A DNA stretch of 64,000 nucleotides from an uncultured Pedobacter sp. (GTDB lineage: Bacteria > Bacteroidota > Bacteroidia > Sphingobacteriales > Sphingobacteriaceae), in assembly GCF_946480185.1 (NCBI RefSeq), contig NZ_CAMLIG010000018.1, positions 20,748 through 84,747 on the forward strand, read 5' to 3'. Positions 17,665 to 27,130 of this stretch are shown in pieces. The position numbers and the translations under genes were made by a program. The notes below the pieces were generated by a model, which searched no databases, was not told the origin of the DNA, and saw only the letters and a list, made by a program, of their open reading frames with translations. Each line of letters opens with the position of its first letter. The first letter of the stretch is position 1.

Positions 17665-20600
17665 GTGATTAAAAAGTCCCTATTTTATTTTCAATTTCTC
17701 TCTATTGTTGTACTTATCTTTAACGGTGGAAGTGCCTATGCACAACGTCCTGTATTAAAGTTTCGGCACCTCACAATTAATGAAGGTTTATCTCAAAACA
17801 CAGTTTTTTGTACCTATCAAGATCATAAAGGTTTTATTTGGGTAGGCACAGAAGATGGTTTAAACAGGTACGATGGCGTAGATTGGTTAATTTATAAACA
17901 TGAATTAAATGATCCTAAAAGCCTAAGCAATAATCAAGTAAATTCTATTGTTGAAGATGAAAACGGAAATCTTTTAATAGCCACATCAGACGGGTTGAAT
18001 ATTTACCACAGAGATTTAGAGAATTTTAGCAAAATTAATTTAAAAAGCACAACAGATCAAAAAAACGATTTCATTACGTTTTTGATGAAAGATGCCAATG
18101 GCGAGTTTTGGATCAGTAGCAGAGACGGTTTAAAATTATTGGACAAAAACCACAAAGTAAAAGCTACTTATAAGTACAAATCTTTAGTAAAAGGAGTTAA
18201 CCCTTATAAAGTACTCAGCACTTTTGAATCTAAAGACCATCAGCTGTGGGTTAACACCGGTACAGGTTTAAGGCTGTTTGATATTAAATCAAAAAAATTC
18301 ATCGCATTGCCCAAAGTAATAGCCCAAAATAGCGCTTTAACTTCAGATAATGTGCGCACAATTAAGCTTACAAAATCAGGTAATTACTGGATGGGTACCG
18401 AAAGCCACGGCCTATTTTTTTATGATGTTCATCAGCAAACTTTAAAAAATTATAAAGCATCTCCAGAGGCCAATGGCTTATTATCTAACGTGGTACGGGA
18501 TGTTTTTATATATTCTGAAAATGAATTATGGATAGGTACAAGAGAAGGACTTAGCGTATTTAACATTGCGGCTGGTAAATTTTACAATTACACTTACGAT
18601 AAATACAATCAAAATAGCTTATCGCATAATTCTGTAAGAAATTTTTTAAGAGACGATGCCGGCAGTACCTGGATTGGAACTTATGCCGGAGGGTTAAATA
18701 TTTTTAATGAGAACAGTAGGAATTTTTCTTATTTGGGAGAAAAAATAGGGGCTAATTTAGGGCTTAACCACCGAGTGGTCAGTTCCATCATCAAAGAAAA
18801 AGACGGCAGTTTATGGATTGGCACAGAAGGCGGAGGTTTAAATTACATCAACCTCAAAACCGAAATTAACCAATACCATACCGTACTGGGCAATATTAAT
18901 AACAGCAACAATATTGTAAAATGTATGGTGGATGATGGCAAAGGAAACTTGTGGCTAGGTACTTATAACGGTATAAGTATCTACAATAAAAACACAGGTA
19001 CTTTTGCGGATCTGCTAAAAAGTCAAAATCCGCAAAACCCGGTAGAGCCTTATCAGGTGCATGATTTAGTACTTAAAAATGATAAAGCATACATTGCCAC
19101 AAACGGCAAAGGCTTGGTTATTTATGCAAACGGCAAGCTTAAAGAGTTTTTTTACGATGTCAAAAAAACTAATTCTATAAGTTCAAATAACCTTACTTCG
19201 CTATTAGCTGTTAATGAAAATTTATGGGTGGGCACACAAAAGGGATTAAATTTTTACAATCCGCAAAGCGGTACTTTTACCAGGTTTTTGCATCAAGAAG
19301 GCAATCCGCAATCAATTTCTGGCAATTCTGTTTTATGTTTATTTAAGGATACTAAAAATAGGTTATGGGTTGGCACAGAAGGTGGCGGATTAAATCTTTT
19401 TAACGCAACAAACAAAACCTTTGGCCACATTACAGAAAAAAACGGACTTGCAAATAATGTAATCCATGCTATTGTTGAGGACAACATGGGGTTTTTATGG
19501 GTAAGTACCAATAAAGGATTATCAAAAATCGACCTCAGAAAATATAATGTTAATGCAAATCAGGAATTAAAAATCACTAATTATACCGTGGCAGATGGCT
19601 TACAAAGCAATCAGTTTTCTAACGAGGCGGTAGCAAAAGGGGCTGATGGAGAACTTTTGTTCGGCGGAATTAATGGCGTTACTTTTTTTCATCCTAATAA
19701 AATTAAATCAAATAATTTTAAACCAAAAGTAGTACTTACAGATTTCCTCATTCGCAATAAAGAGGTAAATATAAACACAGAAAATTCGCCGCTTAGCAAG
19801 CAGATTGGAGAAACTGACGAAATTGTACTGTCTTATGACCAAGCATATATTACCATAAAGTATGCGGCGCTAAATTATATCAATTCAGAAAAAAACAAGT
19901 ATGCCTATAAATTAGAGGGTTTTGCAGATGATGATTGGAATGAAGTAGGCAACCAACACTCGGCAACTTATACAAATTTAAGTGCCGGGACCTACGTTTT
20001 TAAAGTTAAAGCCGCTAATAACGATGGCGTTTGGAATAATGAAGTGCGGAGCTTAAAAATTAAAGTTTTACCACCTTTTTGGAAAACTTGGTGGGCTTAT
20101 TTAATATACCTGTTTATGATTGCGGGTATCCTTTACGTGTATTACATTTATTCTATCAGAACCGCCAAACTTAAAAACGAACTTGCTTTTGAATATAAAA
20201 GCCATCAAAAAGATCAGGATTTGGCACAAAGAAAACTGAGTTTCTTTACAAACATTTCGCATGAAATTAAAACACCGCTTACCTTAATTTTAGCGCCAAT
20301 AGAAAAACTGGTAGAAATGAATGCGGGGAACAATATTGTGCAAAATCAACTGTCTTTAATGCAAAGAAACGGCGAACGTTTGGTGCGCTTAATTAACCAG
20401 TTACTTGATTTTAGAAAGTTTGAAAGCGGAAAAATGCTCCTTCGGGCTGCAGAAGGAAATATGGTGCGCTTTGTAAAAGAAGTGGTAATGGCTTTTGATT
20501 CTTATGCCAAATATTTGAAAATTAATTTGGAGGTTGAAACCGAAGCTAATAGTATAAGGGCTTATTTTGATAGGGATAACTTCGAGAAAATTCTTTATAA

Positions 20601-21840
20601 TTTATTGTCAAATTCTTTAAAATTTACACCGGAAGGCGGAAATATTAAAATAACCGTTTCCACAGAAAAATTAGCCGATCAAGAAAAAGGATTTGTTTGC
20701 GTTGCCGTACAAGACGATGGTAAGGGAATTCCAGAAAAATACACCGATAAAATTTTTGAAGAATTCACTCATTTAGATGCAAATGGAATGAACCCGCTGG
20801 GAACTGGGATTGGACTTGCCTTTACAAAGGGCTTGGTTAACCTTCACCACGGAGACATAAGTGTACAAAGCCGGGAAGCAAAAAATGACGAAAAAGGCTT
20901 TACCAAATTCACTGTAAAAATTCCTTTAGGTAAAGCTCATTTTTCATCGGCAGAGATTATTGAAAACTACCAGAACAGTGAAAACATAGATCTTTATAAA
21001 ATTAAGGACGATAACATCGGCAACAGCCAAATTATTTTAAAAAAGAAAGAGGAAATTTTAAAAGAAGCCGGAGCAGATATTCCTATCATGCTGATTGTGG
21101 AAGATAATAAGGACGTTCGCGGGTTTTTAGAAGATCATTTTAAAAGTTCATTTGTGGTACATACCGCCGAGAATGGTGTAATTGGTTTGGATAAAGCTTT
21201 AGAGCTGATTCCTGATATTATAATTAGCGATGTGATGATGCCCGAAATGAGCGGTACAGAGCTTTGCAGTAAACTAAAATCAGCCGAAGCAACGAGCCAT
21301 ATCCCTATCATACTATTAACCGCTAGAACTCCGCTGATTTATAAGATCGAAGGGTTAGAGACTGGAGCTGACGATTACATTACTAAACCCTTCAGCTTAA
21401 AAATTGTTGAGGCAAGAGTATGGAATTTATTGGAGTTAAGGAAACAGTTGAGAGAGCGCTACAGAAAAGAAGTTAGTTTTACGCCTAAAAACATAGCAAT
21501 CAGCTCGCCCGATGAAAAGTTCATAGAAAAAGTAATGAAGTTTATCGAGGACAATTTAGGAGAACCTACCTTAAGTGTTGAGGAATTGGGAAAAGAAATT
21601 GGAATGAGCAGGGTAACGCTTTACAGAAAAATAAAAGCATTGACCAATCAAACCACCATAGAAATTATCAGGACTGTGAGACTGAAAAGGGCCGCCCAGC
21701 TTTTAGAAACCGGACATTACAACGTAAGCGAAGTGGCTTATATGGTGGGTTTTGCCGATCTGGATTATTTCAGAAAGTGTTTTAAAGAGCAGTTTAAAAA
21801 AACTCCGAAAGATTACAGCATGGTAAGTAATAAGGAATAA
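17665..21840 (+). CDS. Hybrid two-component system (HTCS) regulator of the PUL
   Basis: 1391 aa with a GTG start; the signal peptide (MIKKSLFYFQ to AYAQ) follows directly, which supports it. Order: two-component-regulator propeller blades (W-I/V-G-T-E/Y repeats, about 30-670), a Y_Y_Y domain (about 730-800), a transmembrane helix about 808-830, HisKA with SHEIKTP (His near 865), HATPase (LLSNSLKFTPEGG near 980; DDGKGIP), a receiver with SDVMMPE (Asp near 1185), and a C-terminal AraC HTH (LSVEELGKEIGMSRVTLYRKI; YNVSEVAYMVGFADLDYFRKCF, about 1300-1385). The periplasmic propeller senses an oligosaccharide and the AraC domain activates PUL genes. Sits centrally between the esterase run and the - strand GH2 block. 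Confidence 0.95.
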   Translation: MIKKSLFYFQFLSIVVLIFNGGSAYAQRPVLKFRHLTINEGLSQNTVFCTYQDHKGFIWVGTEDGLNRYDGVDWLIYKHELNDPKSLSNNQVNSIVEDENGNLLIATSDGLNIYHRDLENFSKINLKSTTDQKNDFITFLMKDANGEFWISSRDGLKLLDKNHKVKATYKYKSLVKGVNPYKVLSTFESKDHQLWVNTGTGLRLFDIKSKKFIALPKVIAQNSALTSDNVRTIKLTKSGNYWMGTESHGLFFYDVHQQTLKNYKASPEANGLLSNVVRDVFIYSENELWIGTREGLSVFNIAAGKFYNYTYDKYNQNSLSHNSVRNFLRDDAGSTWIGTYAGGLNIFNENSRNFSYLGEKIGANLGLNHRVVSSIIKEKDGSLWIGTEGGGLNYINLKTEINQYHTVLGNINNSNNIVKCMVDDGKGNLWLGTYNGISIYNKNTGTFADLLKSQNPQNPVEPYQVHDLVLKNDKAYIATNGKGLVIYANGKLKEFFYDVKKTNSISSNNLTSLLAVNENLWVGTQKGLNFYNPQSGTFTRFLHQEGNPQSISGNSVLCLFKDTKNRLWVGTEGGGLNLFNATNKTFGHITEKNGLANNVIHAIVEDNMGFLWVSTNKGLSKIDLRKYNVNANQELKITNYTVADGLQSNQFSNEAVAKGADGELLFGGINGVTFFHPNKIKSNNFKPKVVLTDFLIRNKEVNINTENSPLSKQIGETDEIVLSYDQAYITIKYAALNYINSEKNKYAYKLEGFADDDWNEVGNQHSATYTNLSAGTYVFKVKAANNDGVWNNEVRSLKIKVLPPFWKTWWAYLIYLFMIAGILYVYYIYSIRTAKLKNELAFEYKSHQKDQDLAQRKLSFFTNISHEIKTPLTLILAPIEKLVEMNAGNNIVQNQLSLMQRNGERLVRLINQLLDFRKFESGKMLLRAAEGNMVRFVKEVVMAFDSYAKYLKINLEVETEANSIRAYFDRDNFEKILYNLLSNSLKFTPEGGNIKITVSTEKLADQEKGFVCVAVQDDGKGIPEKYTDKIFEEFTHLDANGMNPLGTGIGLAFTKGLVNLHHGDISVQSREAKNDEKGFTKFTVKIPLGKAHFSSAEIIENYQNSENIDLYKIKDDNIGNSQIILKKKEEILKEAGADIPIMLIVEDNKDVRGFLEDHFKSSFVVHTAENGVIGLDKALELIPDIIISDVMMPEMSGTELCSKLKSAEATSHIPIILLTARTPLIYKIEGLETGADDYITKPFSLKIVEARVWNLLELRKQLRERYRKEVSFTPKNIAISSPDEKFIEKVMKFIEDNLGEPTLSVEELGKEIGMSRVTLYRKIKALTNQTTIEIIRTVRLKRAAQLLETGHYNVSEVAYMVGFADLDYFRKCFKEQFKKTPKDYSMVSNKE

Positions 21841-22003
21841 CTTAAATGTATTTGTAATATATCACCTTAGTTTTGATATTCTCATTTTGAAGATCCGCGT
21901 TTTACAAAAGTTTATTTTCTTATTATAGTTTTTAAATAGGATTTCAGCTCCTATATCTTGCAAATTTCTCTTAGTGTTTCATCAATGACAAGCTAATAAA
22001 AAC

Positions 22004-22030
22004 AAAAAACGCTCCCATGGAGCGTTTTAA
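22004..22030. terminator. Bidirectional terminator after the HTCS gene
   Basis: Palindromic stem AAAACGCTCC / GGAGCGTTTT with a short ATGG-centred loop, flanked by A-rich and T-rich sequence. It separates the convergent HTCS gene and the T9SS-like gene. Confidence 0.8.
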
Positions 22031-22048
22031 GAAAATTCTATTTCATGT

Positions 22049-23704
22049 TTATTGAAACATGAACTTTTTGGTTAAAGTTAACCCGTTAATTGATAAGCTT
22101 GCAATATGTAAGCCAGCTCCAGCACTTTGGATGTTTAAAGTTATTTCATTGTTGCCAGTATTTAAATTAACGTTTTGGCTAGCTATCACTCTTCCGTTAG
22201 CATCAAAAATATTAAGCAATGCGTTACCAACTTGGTTAGCGTAAACATTTACCTTAATTTGTCCGCTTGCTTTGTTTGCATATACAGAAAGATCAGCAGG
22301 TTGTCCGTTTACAGTTACTGCCACTGGACCAAATTCTTCGCTTTTGCCATTATTGTCAACTTGGTTTAGTTTGTAATAGTTTGCACCTTTTGCGGCTGTT
22401 CTATCTAAAAAAGAGTAGGTCAATGCAACATCAGAATTTCCGTTGCCCGCAACTTCTTCAATTTTATTGAAAGCTTTTCCATCAGTAGAACGTAGTACGT
22501 CGAAATAATTGTTGTTTTTTTCTGATGCAGTAGCCCAGCTTAATTGTACGCCGTTTAAGGTACTTTTTCCGGTAAAAGAAGAAAGCTTGATAGGAAGAAC
22601 AGTTGCAGAGTTTGTACCGGGTGTAAATGCAACACCTTTAAATATTGTATTAGCGGGTGCTGTTGCTAAAAGTGTAATGGTAGTATTAGCTACAGAGATG
22701 GTTTTGTTAGCACTTAATGTATCTCTAATTGCAATAAGTTTATCAGCAGTATTTGCATAAACATAAGAAGTATCTCCAATTATTCTTGCTGTAATACCTT
22801 TAACACTCAATGCTCCTAAATCTGCTGTAACAACTAATGCTCCTTTATTTACCCAAGTACCAGACGTTAAAACCCATTTCTCAATTGTTCCGTTGCCATC
22901 ATTGGTATTGTAAATTAAATCAGGTGCGCCTGTCCCAACAGAAGTTTTTAAAAATACAACCTGATTTGGTGCCGTAGGTGCAACTGTAGAAGAGCCCTCT
23001 AATCCTGGAAGCGCTACTGGAGCGGTGCTTGCATTTGGACCTGAAGTAGGTAAACCCGAACCAACCGCACCAATATGATAAGCGCCGGCAGAATTACTAT
23101 TTGTACTTTCATATAACTGCCCGTTAAATATATTCACACTTCTCATAGCGCCTAACGGAGAAGAGTTAACTGCAGCTGTAGAACTACTGCCTAAAACCGT
23201 GTACCTAACTCCGCCACCTGAACTTGCAATCCAGAATGCACTCCCATCTACGGTTATTGCACTTCTGGCATTAGCAACTGTTGACCCTCCGGGCAAGCCT
23301 GTTGTAGTGTTAATGGATTCATCTGCTTTTACCAAAGCAATTGTTCTAACATCTGTGCCTGCTAAAGTTTTACCTACTGTAATGCCGTAACCGTACATAC
23401 TTAAAAGATTTCCATCTGGTGATAAGCTAATCAATCCTTCGTTTGAACCGGTAGGAAGACCAGTAAAAGGATAATTTATAGGGGTAGGAGTTTTAATGGT
23501 GTCAGTAGGCATAGCTACAGATTTGGTTGATGCTCCAGGAATTACTTTGTATTCTTTTAAAAATACTGGAACCGTAGTTCCATCTATAGGTAACGGATTT
23601 ACTCCATCTCCATACTGTGATACTACCAATCTACCAGCGGTAAATTGTGCAAAAGCACCAAATGCGAAAGCAATTAAGCTTCCTGTGAGTAATGTTTTTT
23701 TCAT
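22049..23704 (-). CDS. Secreted protein with T9SS type A-like C-terminal sorting domain
   Basis: 551 aa, signal peptide ending at GAFAQ. The first about 350 residues form a Thr/Ser/Gly-rich repetitive beta structure resembling a propeller (ISLSPDGNLLSMYG, ARSAITVDGSAFWIAS, TYVYANTADKLIAIRD). A fibronectin-like segment follows (LPIKLSSFTGKSTLNGVQLSW, about 380-470), then a 70-residue end (NVYANQVGNALLNIFDANGR to LTLTKKFMFQ) with the IFDANGRVI and Lys-rich terminus pattern of T9SS type A domains. Probably exported across the outer membrane by the type IX system. No enzyme motif seen. It is convergent with the HTCS gene; its link to the PUL is only positional. Confidence 0.75.
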   Translation of the reverse strand: MKKTLLTGSLIAFAFGAFAQFTAGRLVVSQYGDGVNPLPIDGTTVPVFLKEYKVIPGASTKSVAMPTDTIKTPTPINYPFTGLPTGSNEGLISLSPDGNLLSMYGYGITVGKTLAGTDVRTIALVKADESINTTTGLPGGSTVANARSAITVDGSAFWIASSGGGVRYTVLGSSSTAAVNSSPLGAMRSVNIFNGQLYESTNSNSAGAYHIGAVGSGLPTSGPNASTAPVALPGLEGSSTVAPTAPNQVVFLKTSVGTGAPDLIYNTNDGNGTIEKWVLTSGTWVNKGALVVTADLGALSVKGITARIIGDTSYVYANTADKLIAIRDTLSANKTISVANTTITLLATAPANTIFKGVAFTPGTNSATVLPIKLSSFTGKSTLNGVQLSWATASEKNNNYFDVLRSTDGKAFNKIEEVAGNGNSDVALTYSFLDRTAAKGANYYKLNQVDNNGKSEEFGPVAVTVNGQPADLSVYANKASGQIKVNVYANQVGNALLNIFDANGRVIASQNVNLNTGNNEITLNIQSAGAGLHIASLSINGLTLTKKFMFQ

Positions 23705-23736
23705 CGTGTTTTGTTTTTAAGTGTATAATTAATTGC

Positions 23737-24408
23737 TTATTTATTGGTTGTATAATTTTTAATGGTTACTGTTGCCTGCATTATTTTACTGGTAACTAGT
23801 TTTTCATAAGCCTCGTCAATAAAAGAGGTTTCTATATGGCTTTTTACTTCTTCAAAATCATAATCGGCATTTGCGTATATGGTTTTCTTTAGTTTTTTGT
23901 AATGCTCCAAAAGCGTGGTTTCGGCAATTGGTCTTGGAAAAATTTTGTCTTTGGTTTTAATAATCGCATTGCTAAATTCATAGTTGTAAAAACTTTTCTG
24001 GGTAAACAAAACAGGACCATAAATAACTTTTCCGGCGGTTTTTAGCTTTTCTCGTTCTGCATTTACTTTCTCCATTTCGGTATTTAGTTCCGCACTGTTT
24101 TTAAAAGGCCAAAGATTTAGAGAATTAAAAAGTTGTTCTTGCACTTTTGCTTTAATCAAAGCATCCCAAGCTTTCTTTTTTAGGATGTCGCTTGCTTTAA
24201 CTCCGTCAAATTTTCTCGACCAAAAATTGCTTAAATCTGTAAGGTGATATTGTTGCGAAAGCTCGTTCATTACCTCAGATTTTTGGGTTTCAATTTCCCT
24301 TTCAAGCGCTGCATTTTCTACAGGTTGCTGGTTAACGTAGCCTATAATTTTATAGCCTTGCTTCAGCGGGCTATGCGTGATTAAAAATCCTTTTATAAAA
24401 TTGAATGT
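23737..24408 (-). pseudogene. N-terminally truncated PpiC/SurA-like protein gene
   Basis: An open frame of 224 codons runs from a stop at 24409-24411 to 23737. The first ATG (24270) is internal and gives only 177 aa. The upstream codons still look coding (KQGYKIIGYVNQQPVENAAL), like the I-x-G-x-V-N-x-x-P-V segment at the start of periplasmic peptidyl-prolyl-isomerase-like proteins. FWSRKFDGVKASDILKKKAWDAL and FNSLNLWPF fit the same chaperone-like helical family. The signal peptide is missing and only about 30 bp separate the frame from the GH2 gene end, so the 5' part seems deleted. A short functional protein from the internal ATG cannot be excluded. Confidence 0.5.
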
Positions 24409-24440
24409 CTATGTTTCTAGGTGTTAAAGAATGTCATGTA

Positions 24441-27125
24441 CTAATAAATTCTTCTTAACTGTAAACCGTTTAAAATGGGTATGCTTTTTAAAGCTTCAAA
24501 ATCTACCGTTACACCCATCCCATTTTTAACGTTTACACTGATTTTTGTGGCATAAGCAACTTCTGGAACCAGCTCGTTTTGTGTGCCGAGGTTATCCAAA
24601 ACTTTGTTGCCGTTTACATAAACATTAAAACTTCTTTCTGTAAATTTTTCGTTTTCTGCGGCGTTTCCTAAATTGTAAACTAGGCCTTCTTTTTCTTTGT
24701 CAGAAAGTAATTCGGCAAAATGAAGGGTAAGTTCATATTTGCCGTCAGGCACATCCAGTTTAAACTGTTTAATATCTTCACGCTGTGTAGCGTAAATGGC
24801 ATCGTAATCTGTGCCCAATATATTTTTATCGGTTCCAAAACTTTGACGCCCGCTGTTTTTCATCTTAAAAATATCGCCGCCCACATAACCCCAACTTCCC
24901 ACAGTGTAAGCCTGTTCTGGCAACCAAACTTGCTGTAAAGTTTTATCCATGTAAAAACGAGGGTCGCCCAAGCTTACATTCAGTTCTGTAAACGGTTTTA
25001 AATCGGATTTCAGTTTTTGCGGAACAATGATATATTTAATCTCCACAAAATCAACCAGTTCTTTGCCGTTTACCAAAGTCACCGCTTCTAACTGGTTAAT
25101 GCCGTCTTTAAAAGGAACATCAAATTTTGCGATATTGAAATCAATTTTAACGGTCTCTAAAACTTTACCGTTAACTTTTAAACTAACCTCGGGCTGGTTG
25201 CTGTAAATCTCCACTATTTCATGATGGATCAGTTCGGTTTCGCTGTCAGAAATTCCGCTTCTTAAGTTGCGGAGCTGAGAGCCAACTTTTATAAAAGGTG
25301 TTTTTAGCAAATGCGACTGGTAGAAATAATATTGATCTTTCGGCTGTCTATCGGTGGTTAAAATGCCTTTGTTATTGGTATGCGGGTCTGTATCGGTACG
25401 CTGTTCCGAGTTGAAATCGGCTAAATTCCATATTGCGCTTCCGGCAACAAAAGGGCGCTCAAGCATCGCTTTTAAGTAAAACTGATGATAAAGGTTGGAG
25501 TGTTCCTGAGATTTATCAAACCTAATAGGGTTTGGATTATTGAGATGCGGATCAACATCAGCTCCGTATTCTGTAATCATTACCGGTTTTGTGGGCAGTT
25601 CTTTATGATGCCTGTCCAGATACGCTGCGAAACCTTGAAAATCGCCACTGTACCAGCCCTGGTAAAGGTTCCAGCCTACAATTTCTGGAATTTGCGTTAA
25701 GCCCACTCTTTTGTAAACGTCAAAACTGCCGTGGCAGGGAATCATGGTATAGCGAGACGGATCTTCTTTTCGGGTAATATCCTCAATTTCCTGCGCCAAT
25801 TTTGCTATCGCTTTAAAGTAGTTTTCCTGTTTTTCGCTGCCTTTATCATAACGTGGCCTCAATAAAACCTCGTTCATATAAGCCCAAATAATTACGCTGG
25901 GATGGTTATAGCTTTGGCGGATCATTTCCACTTGCATATTTTTGCAGTTATCGGCGAAAGCTTTTGATTCTGTAATCGTGTTTACGATGGGTATTTCCAC
26001 CGAAGTTAAAATTCCCAAACGGTCGCAGGCCTCTAAAACTTCGGGATCTTGCGGGTAATGGGCAATACGCAAAAAGTTGCCGCCCATTGCTTTTAGTAAC
26101 TCCATATCTCTAACGTGTAAAGCGTCTGGCAAAGCGTTTCCTAAATCTTTAAAATCCTGATGGCGGTTGGTACCGATGAGTTTTACGTGTTCGCCGTTTA
26201 AAAAGAAACCTTTATCGGCATCAAAACTAAACCACCTGAAACCTAGGGGATTGCTTATCTCATCCAATAAATCGCCTGTTTTTGCGTCTTTAAGCTGCGA
26301 TAAAATCCGGTATAAATAAGGCGACTCTGGCGACCAAAGATTTGGGTTTTTAACAGACGGAATATTTTGTTCAAAAACTTGGTTGTTTTGTGCCGAAGCT
26401 TTTATTTTATTTTGCTTTTCTGCTACTTTTTTGCCGGATGCATCAAAAATTTGGCTGTAAATAATTAAGGATTTATTTTCTCTTTCGGTATTGCTTAAAA
26501 CGCCTTTTACCAATACAGAAGCCTGTTCTTTAGCTACTTTTGGCGTAGAAATAAATATGCCTTTTGATGCATGGTTGTCCATATCAAAATGGACTTTGTT
26601 GGTGGCAATTAAGTAAACATCACGGTAAATACCTCCATAAAAAGTAAAATCGGCAGAAAGTGGGGGAATATCTTCGTTATGCTCGTTGTTTACTTTAATG
26701 CTGATGGTGTTGGTCTGGTCAAAATTAACGGCATCCGTTATCGGGAAACTGAAAAAATTATAGCCTCCAATGTGGCTGCCCACAGATTTTCCGTTGATAA
26801 AAACCTCGGCAATCTGCGATGCGCCTTCAAAATAAATATAAATAGCTTTGTTTTTCCATGATGACGGAATGCTGACCTGTTTTTGGTAGTAGCCGGTTCC
26901 GCGGTAATAGCCAGGTTCATCATCCTCTACATCAATTACGTTCCAAGTATGCGGAATATTTACTTTTTCCCAATCCACTTTAATCTTGGTTTTTGGGAAA
27001 CCATCAATTTCTCCTTTATGGAAATTCCAGTTGGTGTTAATAGTTTTCTTGATTCTTTCCTGCGCTTTTAAGCCTGTTGCCATTATAATTAAGCAGCAAC
27101 AGAAAGCCGATAGTTTTTTTAACAT
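24441..27125 (-). CDS. GH2 glycosidase (beta-galactosidase/glucuronidase type) with C-terminal malectin-like domain
   Basis: 894 aa, signal peptide ending at GLKAQ. Domains: jelly-roll sugar-binding domain (NWNFHKGEIDG, VNIPHTWN, GYYQKQVSIP, about 30-190), Ig-like domain (about 200-305), TIM barrel (GTNRHQD, FLRIAHYPQDP) with acid/base Glu419 (AYMNEVLL) and nucleophile Glu519 (MITEYGAD), a further beta domain, and a malectin-like C-terminus (about 720-894: GYVGGDIFK, YELTLHFAELL, FNVYVNGNKVL). Full GH2 architecture. Last gene of a - strand run of three; paralogous to the GH2 at 30144-32735. Likely a periplasmic exo-enzyme; sugar specificity not readable. Confidence 0.92.
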   Translation of the reverse strand: MLKKLSAFCCCLIIMATGLKAQERIKKTINTNWNFHKGEIDGFPKTKIKVDWEKVNIPHTWNVIDVEDDEPGYYRGTGYYQKQVSIPSSWKNKAIYIYFEGASQIAEVFINGKSVGSHIGGYNFFSFPITDAVNFDQTNTISIKVNNEHNEDIPPLSADFTFYGGIYRDVYLIATNKVHFDMDNHASKGIFISTPKVAKEQASVLVKGVLSNTERENKSLIIYSQIFDASGKKVAEKQNKIKASAQNNQVFEQNIPSVKNPNLWSPESPYLYRILSQLKDAKTGDLLDEISNPLGFRWFSFDADKGFFLNGEHVKLIGTNRHQDFKDLGNALPDALHVRDMELLKAMGGNFLRIAHYPQDPEVLEACDRLGILTSVEIPIVNTITESKAFADNCKNMQVEMIRQSYNHPSVIIWAYMNEVLLRPRYDKGSEKQENYFKAIAKLAQEIEDITRKEDPSRYTMIPCHGSFDVYKRVGLTQIPEIVGWNLYQGWYSGDFQGFAAYLDRHHKELPTKPVMITEYGADVDPHLNNPNPIRFDKSQEHSNLYHQFYLKAMLERPFVAGSAIWNLADFNSEQRTDTDPHTNNKGILTTDRQPKDQYYFYQSHLLKTPFIKVGSQLRNLRSGISDSETELIHHEIVEIYSNQPEVSLKVNGKVLETVKIDFNIAKFDVPFKDGINQLEAVTLVNGKELVDFVEIKYIIVPQKLKSDLKPFTELNVSLGDPRFYMDKTLQQVWLPEQAYTVGSWGYVGGDIFKMKNSGRQSFGTDKNILGTDYDAIYATQREDIKQFKLDVPDGKYELTLHFAELLSDKEKEGLVYNLGNAAENEKFTERSFNVYVNGNKVLDNLGTQNELVPEVAYATKISVNVKNGMGVTVDFEALKSIPILNGLQLRRIY

Positions 27126-27130
27126 GGTTT

